From the NCBI GenBank assembly GCA_035476815.1, contig DATILD010000096.1:1-28410 (forward strand): a DNA stretch of 28,410 nt, in the 5' to 3' direction. A model generated the notes under the pieces. It did no database searches, was not told where the DNA came from, and saw nothing but the letters and a program-made list of their open reading frames with translations. Shown one piece after another: positions 22,727 to 28,410 of this stretch (positions are counted from its first letter, which is position 1; every line of letters begins with the position of its first letter). The position numbers and the translations under genes were made by a program. The DNA is from Methylibium sp035476815. GTDB lineage: Bacteria > Pseudomonadota > Gammaproteobacteria > Burkholderiales > Burkholderiaceae_C.

Positions 22727-23980
22727 GTGCCGCACGGCTTTCCCGCCCTCATCGCCGCGCAGTTCGTCTCCGGCCTGGCCGACAACGCGCTGCTGATCGT
22801 CACCATCGCCCGGCTCGGCGAGCTGGGCGCGCCGCCCTGGTGGGCGCCGGCGCTGAAGCTTGGCTTCACGCTCGCCTACGTGCTGCTCGCGCCCTGGGTC
22901 GGTGCATGGGCCGACGCCTGGCCGAAGGCGCGGGTGATGTTCGCGACCAATGCGTTGAAGGCCGGCGCCTGCGGGCTGATCGCTCTCGGCGGCGACCCGC
23001 TGCTCGCCTTCGGGCTGGCCGGCATCGGCGCCGCGGCCTATTCCCCGGCCAAGTACGGGCTGGTCACCGAACTGCTGCCACCGGCGCGGCTGGTTGCGGC
23101 CAATGGCTGGATCGAGGTCTGCACCGTCGGCGCGGTGCTGCTCGGCACGGTGCTCGGCGGGCTGCTGATCGGTCCCTGGGCGCTGGCGGAGGGCGCGCAG
23201 GTCCTGCCGCTCGGCGACGCCGATACCCGGCTGCTGCCGGCGCTGGCCGGCGTGCTGGCGCTGTACGCCGCGGCGGCGCTGCTGAACCTGGCGATCCCCG
23301 ACAGCGGCGCGCGCTACCCGCGCGGCTCGCCGGGCGTGCTGCGGTCGCTGCGGCGCTTCGCCGCCGACAACCGCCGGCTGTGGCGCGATCCGTCCGGCCG
23401 CGTCTCGCTGTCGGTCACGACGCTGTTCTGGGGCGTCGGCGCGACGCTGCAGTTCATCGTGCTGCGCTGGGGCCAGGAGTCGCTCGGCCTCGGGCTGCAC
23501 GCGGCGGCCGGGCTGCAGGCGGCCGTCGCGGTCGGCGTGATCGGCGGCGCGGCGGCGGCCGGCGCCTGGCTGCCGCTGGCGCGCGCCACCGCGGTGCTGC
23601 CGCTTGGCATCGCGATGGGGCTGCTGGTGCCGGGGCTGACCGTCTTCGAGTCCGCCCCCGCAGCGCTGCCGCTGCTCGCGCTGGTGGGCGCCAGCGCCGG
23701 CTTCTTCGTCGTGCCGATGAACGCGCTGCTGCAGCACCGCGGCCATGTGCTGCTGACCGCCGGCCGCTCGATCGCGGTGCAGAACTTCAACGAGAACCTC
23801 GGCGTGCTGTTGCTGCTGGCGGTCTACGCCGCTCTCACCGCCGCCGCGCTGCCGCTCGCGCAGCTGATCTGGGGCCTGGGCGCGCTGGTCGCCACGACGA
23901 TGGCGCTGATCGGTCGCCTGCACCAGCGAGCCCGCCACCGTTCCCCCACCCACGCGCCCACGGCGCCGGAGCACGCATGA
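22727..23980 (+). CDS. lplT: Lysophospholipid transporter LplT-like MFS protein
   Basis: This 417-residue membrane protein of the major facilitator superfamily closely follows the LplT pattern: HGFPALIAAQFVSGLADNALLIVTIARL at the start, ALKLGFTLAYVLLAPWVGAWADAWPKARVMF, GAAAYSPAKYGLVTELLPPARLVAANGWIE and a late GASAGFFVVPMNALLQHRG followed by AVQNFNENLGVL. E. coli LplT flips lysophosphatidylethanolamine to the inner leaflet for re-acylation. I chose the GTG at 22727 because PHGFPALIAAQF matches the family N-terminus; the open frame upstream overlaps the thiolase promoter. No acyltransferase (aas) gene is adjacent; instead the stop overlaps a glycosyltransferase start (ATGA). Confidence 0.87.
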   Translation: MPHGFPALIAAQFVSGLADNALLIVTIARLGELGAPPWWAPALKLGFTLAYVLLAPWVGAWADAWPKARVMFATNALKAGACGLIALGGDPLLAFGLAGIGAAAYSPAKYGLVTELLPPARLVAANGWIEVCTVGAVLLGTVLGGLLIGPWALAEGAQVLPLGDADTRLLPALAGVLALYAAAALLNLAIPDSGARYPRGSPGVLRSLRRFAADNRRLWRDPSGRVSLSVTTLFWGVGATLQFIVLRWGQESLGLGLHAAAGLQAAVAVGVIGGAAAAGAWLPLARATAVLPLGIAMGLLVPGLTVFESAPAALPLLALVGASAGFFVVPMNALLQHRGHVLLTAGRSIAVQNFNENLGVLLLLAVYAALTAAALPLAQLIWGLGALVATTMALIGRLHQRARHRSPTHAPTAPEHA

Positions 23981-25017
23981 AGCTGATGATCGTCACCGAC
24001 GCCTGGGAACCCCAGGTCAACGGCGTGGTGCGCACGCTGAAGATGACCTGCCGCGAACTCGAGAAGCTCGGCCACCAGGTCGAGCTACTGTCGCCGCAGG
24101 GCTTCCGCACCCTGCCCTGCCCGAGCTACCCCGAGATCGAGCTGGCGTTGGCGACGCGGCGGCGCATCGCCGAGCGCGTCGACGCGTTCGCGCCCGACTG
24201 CCTGCACCTGGCCACCGAGGGGCCGCTGGGCTGGCAGACCCGCGCCGTCGCGCGCCGGCGCGGCTGGCGCTTCACGACGGCCTACCACAGCCGCTTCCCC
24301 GAGTACGTGCAGGCCCGCACCGGGCTCCCGACCGCCTGGTTCTACGCGCTGCTGCGGCGCTTCCACAATGCCGGCGTGGCGACGCTGGCGCCGACGCCAG
24401 CGATCGTCGACGACCTGCGCGCGCGCGGCTTCACCCGCGCCTGCTGGTGGTCGCGCGGCGTGGACCTGGCGATGTTCAGCCCCGACGGCCCGCGCGAGCC
24501 GCGCGGCAGCGCACCGGTATTCCTCTACGTCGGCCGGGTCGCGGTCGAGAAGCAGGTCGAGGCTTTTCTCGCGCTCGACCTGCCGGGCGAGAAATGGGTC
24601 GCCGGCGAGGGACCGGACCGCGCCAAGCTGCAGGCCCGCTATCCGGGCGCACGCTGGTTCGGCGTGCTGCCTGGCCCCGATCTGGCGCGGCTCTACCGCA
24701 GCGCCGACGTCATGGTCTTTCCCAGCGTGACCGACACCTTCGGCCTCGTGATGGCCGAGAGCATGGCCTGCGGCACGCCGGTGGCGGCCTTCCCGGTGCC
24801 GGGGCCGATCGACGTGGTCGGCCGCTCGCCGGGCGGCGCGCTCGACGCCGACCTGCGCGCCGCCTGCCTGCGCGCGCTGGAATTGCCGCGCGACGCGGTG
24901 CGACGCCACGCGGAGCAGTATTCTTGGGCACGCGCGACGCAGCAGTTCGTCGCGGCGCTCGAACCGATCGCGGGCCACGAGGAAGGCGGCGCGACCGGCG
25001 AGTTCGCCGCAAGATGA
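23977..25017 (+). CDS. GT4-family glycosyltransferase
   Basis: This 346-residue GT-B glycosyltransferase has an acceptor-side N-terminus (KLMIVTDAWEPQVNGVVRTLKMTCRELEKLGHQVELLSP), TAYHSRFPEYVQARTG, TPAIVDDLRARGFTRACWWSRGVDLAMFSP, and a donor-binding C-terminus. The latter contains LYVGRVAVEKQVEAFLALDLPGEKWVAGEGPDR and VFPSVTDTFGLVMAESMACGTPVAAFPVPGPIDVV, the EX7E-like region with Asp in the first position as in MgtA/SqdX-type lipid glycosyltransferases. The product may be a glycosylated lipid, but the sugar and acceptor are unknown. Its ATG overlaps the lplT stop (ATGA), so both are translated from one message. No signal peptide; cytoplasmic or peripheral membrane. Confidence 0.88.
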   Translation: MKLMIVTDAWEPQVNGVVRTLKMTCRELEKLGHQVELLSPQGFRTLPCPSYPEIELALATRRRIAERVDAFAPDCLHLATEGPLGWQTRAVARRRGWRFTTAYHSRFPEYVQARTGLPTAWFYALLRRFHNAGVATLAPTPAIVDDLRARGFTRACWWSRGVDLAMFSPDGPREPRGSAPVFLYVGRVAVEKQVEAFLALDLPGEKWVAGEGPDRAKLQARYPGARWFGVLPGPDLARLYRSADVMVFPSVTDTFGLVMAESMACGTPVAAFPVPGPIDVVGRSPGGALDADLRAACLRALELPRDAVRRHAEQYSWARATQQFVAALEPIAGHEEGGATGEFAAR

Positions 25018-25163
25018 AGGATGGCCGGCGCAGCCCCCAGTCTTAGGGGTGGGGCGGCACCCTGGCGAGGTGCTGTGATTCCTATCGGTTGCGGCCGGCC
25101 CGGGCGGGCGGGTCGCCGGTTCCTCGTCGACGCCTGCGGATGCGGGCGTCCAGCTCCCTTGGC

Positions 25164-26102
25164 ATGTACTCAGTCCTCTGCCCGGTCTGCCACTTCGTCA
25201 ATCCGGCCGATGCCGGTTGCTGCCGGGCGTGCAATGCCGCGTTCTTCCTCGACTCCGACCGCGCGGAGCTCGACCCGGCGGTGGCGGCGAGCCGGCGGCA
25301 GCGGCGCGGGCTGCGGGCGCTGAGCGGCAGCGGCGCCAGCGAGGCCGAGGCCTCGCCGGCCGCGGCCGAAGGCGCGGCGGACGACGCGCCACGGCGCCGT
25401 GCGGCCGACAGCGACGCACCGGACGAGGGCGGGTCGTCGGCCGGCGACGCCTCATCCCCCTTGCATCTGGTCGATCCCTTGGCGGGCGCGGCCGAACTTC
25501 CACCGGACAGCGCGGCCTGGTCGGCCGGCGGGCTGCCGCCGACGCCGCCGATCGACTGGCCCGACCTGCCGTCGCAGCCGACGCCCGGGGCCCTGACGGG
25601 TCCGCTGGGCGGACCGGACCGCCGCACGGTCGCGAAGGCGCTGGCGCGCCAGGCGGCACGCCGCGCCCGCCTCGCCAGCCTGATGGCCGAGGCCTCCGGG
25701 CCGCCGCCCGTCGACGTGCTGGTGCTCGACCAGGACGACGCGACGCGCGGCGAGCTCAAGGCGCTGCTGGCGCGCTTCGGCTTCCACGTCCACGAGGCGC
25801 TCGACCTGGGGCAGGCCGAACGGTTGTCGCGCGTCGGGCCGTTCGCGGCGGCCTTCCTCGACATCCGGCTCGACGAGGCCGACGACGGCAGCGGCATCGA
25901 GCTGTGCCAGCGCCTGCACGGCAGCACGAGCGGCGGCACGCCGGTGGTGCTGATGTCGCGCCGGGTGCGCCCGGCCGACCGCGTGCGCGCCGCGCTGGCC
26001 CGCAGCGACATGCTGCTGGCCAAGCCGCTGAGCCGTGGCGACGTGGCGCGCGCGCTCGAGTCCTGCGGCGTCGCGCTGCCGGCCGACGAGCGTCGGCGCT
26101 GA
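25164..26102 (+). CDS. Zinc-ribbon and receiver-domain protein
   Basis: This 312-residue protein starts with a zinc-ribbon-like segment (Cys6-x2-Cys9 and Cys20-x2-Cys23 in LCPVCHFVNPADAGCCRAC). A low-complexity Ala/Asp/Pro-rich linker of about 150 residues follows, then a receiver domain (VDVLVLDQDDATRGELKALLARFGFHVHEALD, phospho-acceptor Asp233 in AFLDIRLDEADDGSGIEL, Ser in VVLMSRR, Lys287 in LLAKPLS). There is no DNA-binding output, so it may act by protein contact. No partner kinase is adjacent. ATG 25164 (MYSVLCPVCHF) is preferred because it starts just before the ribbon; 25140 and 25089 are in-frame alternatives without a clear Shine-Dalgarno. A CCCC/GGGG hairpin lies in the 146-bp gap after the glycosyltransferase. 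Confidence 0.75.
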   Translation: MYSVLCPVCHFVNPADAGCCRACNAAFFLDSDRAELDPAVAASRRQRRGLRALSGSGASEAEASPAAAEGAADDAPRRRAADSDAPDEGGSSAGDASSPLHLVDPLAGAAELPPDSAAWSAGGLPPTPPIDWPDLPSQPTPGALTGPLGGPDRRTVAKALARQAARRARLASLMAEASGPPPVDVLVLDQDDATRGELKALLARFGFHVHEALDLGQAERLSRVGPFAAAFLDIRLDEADDGSGIELCQRLHGSTSGGTPVVLMSRRVRPADRVRAALARSDMLLAKPLSRGDVARALESCGVALPADERRR

Positions 26103-26109
26103 CGGTGGT

Positions 26110-26529
26110 TCAGAGCGCCAGCGCGCGCACCCAGTCGGGCAGCGGCACCGACTTCTGGCGCGGGAAGTCCACCCACACGACCTTGGCGCCGCCGGCGGCA
26201 TAGACCTCGCCCGGCGCGTCGCTGCGCTCCAGCGTCACGTAGGTGTCGAGGCTGCTGCGGCCGGGGTTGTGCAGGTAATGCTTCGCCAGCACCTCGCCCG
26301 GGTACTCGAGCTGGCGGTAGAAGTTGCAGAAGGCGTTGACGATCACCGGGCCCTCGCCCTGCGGGTCGAGCTGTATGCCGACCGCGTCGAACCAGGCCAG
26401 CCGCACGATCTCGAGGTAGCGGAAGTAGAGGGTGTTGTTGACATGGCCCATCGCGTCCATGTCGCCCCAGCGGATCGGCATCACCATCTGGTGGACGAGC
26501 TGCTTGTCGTCGGGAATCTCGAAACGCAT
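26110..26529 (-). CDS. Acyl-CoA thioesterase (4HBT/YbgC-like hotdog fold)
   Basis: This 139-residue hotdog protein carries the family core IRWGDMDAMGHVNNTLYFRYLEIVRLAWFD, with the likely catalytic Asp25, followed by strands ending VYAAGGAKVVWVDFPRQKSVPLPDWVRALAL. It would hydrolyse short or aromatic acyl-CoA thioesters in the cytoplasm; the exact substrate is not evident. GGAG five to six bases upstream supports the ATG. It is the last gene of a tight minus-strand run, 12 bases after the YceH-family gene, and converges with the zinc-ribbon/receiver gene, seven bases apart. Confidence 0.92.
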   Translation of the reverse strand: MRFEIPDDKQLVHQMVMPIRWGDMDAMGHVNNTLYFRYLEIVRLAWFDAVGIQLDPQGEGPVIVNAFCNFYRQLEYPGEVLAKHYLHNPGRSSLDTYVTLERSDAPGEVYAAGGAKVVWVDFPRQKSVPLPDWVRALAL

Positions 26530-26541
26530 CGCGGCTCCGGT

Positions 26542-27195
26542 TCAGCCCAGGTCGACACCCAGCTCGGCGGCCAGGCGCTGCAGCTGGGTGCGCAGCCGCT
26601 CGACCTCGGCGGCGAGGCGCTGCTGATGGGCCTTCAGCGCGGCGATCTCGCCGAGGGTCACGGCCTCCTCGGGCGCCGCCTCCTCGGCCACCGGCGGCGC
26701 GACGCCGAGGCGCTGCGCCCAGCGCGCCTCGCGGGCGCCGGGCGCGCGCGACAGGCGCTGCACCAGCGGGCCGCCGGCCTCGTCGGGCCGCGCCGCCAGC
26801 TCGTCGAGGAAGCCCTCGACCGCCGAGATGTCGGCGAAGCGGTGCAGTCGCTCGGTGCTGGCGCGCAGCTCGGCGGCGGTCTGCGGGCCGCGCAGCATCA
26901 GCAGCGTGAGCAGCGCGACCGACGCGCCGGGCAGCCTCAGCACCCGCGCCATGTTGTGCTCCCAGCGCAGCACCCGGCTGCCGCTCGACTCGATCACCAG
27001 GCCGAGGGCCTTGAGCGCGTCCAGTGCCGCCAGCAACTCGGCCTCCGTCGCGTTCATCAGCGGATCGCGCGCGGTCTTCTGATTGCAGCCGAGCAGTAGC
27101 GCGTTGAGCGACAGCGGGTAGCTGTCGGGCACCGTGTGCTGCTTCTCGACCAGCACGCCGAGCGCGCGCAGCTCCAGCGGGGACAGCGGCCGCAT
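26542..27195 (-). CDS. YceH family (UPF0502/DUF480) protein
   Basis: This 217-residue protein has the DUF480 start LSPLELRALGVLVEKQHTVPDSYPLSLNALLLGCNQKTARDPLMN, followed by two winged-helix-like modules (ELLAALDALKALGLVIESSGSRVLRWEHNM; ALLTLLMLRGPQTAAELRASTERLHRFADISAVEGFLDELAAR). It ends in a coiled-coil-like tail (EIAALKAHQQRLAAEVERLRTQLQRLAAELG). The family is widespread in proteobacteria with no settled function; the winged helices suggest nucleic-acid or protein binding. The start MRPLSPLELRALG fits the family; the longer frame overlaps the SDR gene. Ten bases separate it from the SDR stop. Confidence 0.92.
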   Translation of the reverse strand: MRPLSPLELRALGVLVEKQHTVPDSYPLSLNALLLGCNQKTARDPLMNATEAELLAALDALKALGLVIESSGSRVLRWEHNMARVLRLPGASVALLTLLMLRGPQTAAELRASTERLHRFADISAVEGFLDELAARPDEAGGPLVQRLSRAPGAREARWAQRLGVAPPVAEEAAPEEAVTLGEIAALKAHQQRLAAEVERLRTQLQRLAAELGVDLG

Positions 27196-27205
27196 CGCCG
27201 AGGTC

Positions 27206-27988
27206 TCAGACGCCGAAGCCGTCGTCGGCCTGCAGCACGGCACCGTTGATGAAATGGCTCTCGTTGGCGCACAGCAGCAGCAGCGCGGTGTCCAGGTCCT
27301 CGGGACGGCCGAGGCGCTTGCGCGGCAGCATCTCGATGAGCTTGCGGCCCTGCTCGGTGGACCAGTGGTGGTGGTTGATCTCGGTGTCGATGTAGCCGGG
27401 GCAGATCACGTTGACGTTGATGCCGTGGCGGCCCCACTCGAGCGCCATCGCGCGCGTCATGTGCACCACCGCCGCCTTGCTCATCGCGTAGATGCCGATC
27501 TGGCCCAGCACGCGCAGCCCGGCCATCGACGCGATGTTGACGATGCGCCCGCCGGTCCAGGTGCCGGGCGCGGCGCCGCTCGCCCGCGCCAGCATGCGCT
27601 TGCCGACCTCCTGCGCGACGAAGAAGGCGCCGCGGGTGTTGGTGTCGAGCACGTAGTCGTAGTCCTCGGGCGTCACGTCGACCAGCTTCTGCGTGGTGCT
27701 GACGCCGGAGTTGTTGACCAGGATGTCGATCGGCCCGACCTCGGTCTCGGCATGCGCGACCGCCGAGCGGATGCTCGCGGGGTCGGTCACGTCCAGGCCG
27801 ACGACATGGGCGTCGCCGCCGGCGCCTTCGATCTCGGCGCGCAGGGTCTTGAGGCGCTCGACGCGGCGCCCCGCCAGCACGACGGCGGCGCCGGCGCCGG
27901 ACAGCGTGCGCGCGAACTGCGCGCCCAATCCGCTGGAGGCGCCGGTGACGAGGGCGACGCGGCCCGACAGGTCGATCTGGTAGCTCAT
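27206..27988 (-). CDS. SDR-family NAD(P)-dependent oxidoreductase
   Basis: This 260-residue short-chain dehydrogenase has cofactor motif TGASSGLG (residues 15-22), GLDVTD, NNSGVS, and catalytic Ser154, Tyr167 and Lys171 (IYAMSKAAVVHMTRAMALEWGRHGINVNVICPGYIDTE). It ends FINGAVLQADDGFGV. AGRR after the second strand suggests NADP preference, as in FabG-like reductases. The substrate is not determinable; linkage to a thioesterase and to ETF-QO hints at fatty-acyl or 3-hydroxyacyl metabolism. It leads the three-gene run SDR-yceH-thioesterase and is divergent from the ETF-QO gene across a 286-bp region with a perfect palindrome. Confidence 0.92.
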   Translation of the reverse strand: MSYQIDLSGRVALVTGASSGLGAQFARTLSGAGAAVVLAGRRVERLKTLRAEIEGAGGDAHVVGLDVTDPASIRSAVAHAETEVGPIDILVNNSGVSTTQKLVDVTPEDYDYVLDTNTRGAFFVAQEVGKRMLARASGAAPGTWTGGRIVNIASMAGLRVLGQIGIYAMSKAAVVHMTRAMALEWGRHGINVNVICPGYIDTEINHHHWSTEQGRKLIEMLPRKRLGRPEDLDTALLLLCANESHFINGAVLQADDGFGV

Positions 27989-28196
27989 GGCAGGTCCTGG
28001 TGACGTGATTCCGGTGCGTCCGGAACCCGTTTCTAGCATGCCGGCCGGGCGCTGCATCCGATCGGCATGGCGGCACGCGCGCCGGACGCTGCATGGGCCT
28101 TCGGTCGCGGCCGGGCTGCTCGCGGTCACGTGGCTCGGCGAGCGACTGCTCGACGTGAAGCTGCTGCCGATCCGAGGTCGACGCAATGATCACGAG

Positions 28197-28216
28197 AATA
28201 GAACGATCGTTCTATT
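28197..28216. promoter_or_regulatory. Perfect 20-bp palindrome in the SDR/ETF-QO divergent region
   Basis: AATAGAACGATCGTTCTATT is a perfect 20-bp palindrome, the style of operator bound by TetR-family dimers. It overlaps a possible -35 (TTCTAT, 28210-28215) placed 17 bases before TACACT (28233-28238), about 36 bp upstream of the ETF-QO ATG. This geometry fits repression of ETF-QO. No TetR gene lies in the window. The other part of the 286-bp gap (27989-28196) holds no supported gene. Confidence 0.7.
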
Positions 28217-28274
28217 TCATGGGGCCCGCGCGTACACTCCGGGCCGATCCGATGGACGCCCGAGGACCTGCTCG

Positions 28275-28410
28275 ATGACCCCCCAAGCTCTCCTGGAACA
28301 GTACGGCCCGCGCGAGGCCATGGAATACGACGTGCTCGTCGTCGGCGCCGGCCCGGGCGGGCTGGCCACCGCGATCCGGCTCAAGCAGCTCGCCGCCGAG
28401 CAGGGCAAGG
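28275..28410 (+). CDS. Electron-transfer flavoprotein:ubiquinone oxidoreductase (5' part only)
   Basis: The 45 visible codons (TPQALLEQYGPREAMEYDVLVVGAGPGGLATAIRLKQLAAEQGK) give the N-terminus of ETF-QO. The FAD-binding GxGxxG is in VVGAGPGGLATAIRLKQLA, and the RLKQLAAE continuation is characteristic of this enzyme over other FAD proteins. ETF-QO passes electrons from acyl-CoA dehydrogenases via ETF to ubiquinone at the inner membrane. AGGA eight bases before the ATG supports the start; the frame is open further upstream but crosses the palindrome. The gene continues beyond the window. Confidence 0.85.
   Translation, partial: MTPQALLEQYGPREAMEYDVLVVGAGPGGLATAIRLKQLAAEQGK

Noticed and set aside
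25066..25084. Sigma-54-like promoter (TGGCGAGGTGCTG) before the zinc-ribbon/receiver gene
   Set aside because: The spacing between the GG and GC elements is too short for the sigma-54 consensus.
28080..28274. Open plus-strand frame upstream of and in frame with ETF-QO, containing a membrane-helix-like stretch (SVAAGLLAVTWLGERLLDVKLLPI)
   Set aside because: No start codon or Shine-Dalgarno, non-coherent sequence on both sides, and it runs through the palindrome and promoter; probably chance, at most a decayed fragment of a membrane protein.

Overview
The window is a stretch of very GC-rich chromosome. Gene content and protein signatures suggest a betaproteobacterium of the order Burkholderiales, perhaps near the Rubrivivax/Leptothrix/Ideonella group; that placement is inference, since no rRNA is present. 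Gene packing is dense, almost every reading frame is open because of the base composition, and most long antisense frames are shadows. I see no insertion sequence, prophage or CRISPR array.

Layout. (1) 1-1896, minus: a sodium:solute symporter (cut by the window edge) with its DUF4212 small subunit, preceded by a TPR protein and a small membrane protein. (2) 2047-5459: divergent ppsA (PEP synthase, with an intrinsic terminator) and ppsR (its regulatory kinase/phosphorylase). (3) 5522-11758, minus: a TonB-dependent receptor overlapping by ATGA with a TPR-PAS hybrid histidine kinase. The kinase reading frame is broken at about 7205-7225, where roughly 60 family-conserved codons appear to be missing. 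(4) 12055-15360, minus: tRNA-Val(GAC) with promoter and terminator, relA, and an alpha/beta hydrolase overlapping relA. (5) 15412-22587: 3-hydroxybutyrate dehydrogenase, a SIMPL-domain periplasmic protein, an OmpR/EnvZ-type two-component pair, the two CoA-transferase subunits, a PAS-LuxR regulator and a BktB-like thiolase. (6) 22727-26102, plus: LplT-like transporter overlapping a GT4 glycosyltransferase, then a zinc-ribbon/receiver protein. (7) 26110-27988, minus: SDR, YceH-family protein and thioesterase in one tight run; then the start of ETF:ubiquinone oxidoreductase (plus) behind a perfect 20-bp palindrome.

How the genes fit together. Much of the window centres on acetyl-CoA and ketone-body carbon. 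3-Hydroxybutyrate goes to acetoacetate (bdhA), then to acetoacetyl-CoA (scoAB), then to two acetyl-CoA (thiolase). PEP synthase provides gluconeogenic PEP under PpsR control, a carboxylate-type symporter may import substrate, and ETF-QO passes beta-oxidation electrons to quinone. Stringent response (RelA) and envelope sensing (OmpR/EnvZ, TonB receptor/kinase) are interleaved.

I found no clearly unprecedented system. The best leads are the broken hybrid kinase coupled to a TonB receptor, three well-formed operator-like palindromes (OmpR, PAS-LuxR and ETF-QO promoter regions), the lplT-glycosyltransferase overlap, and the zinc-ribbon/receiver protein.
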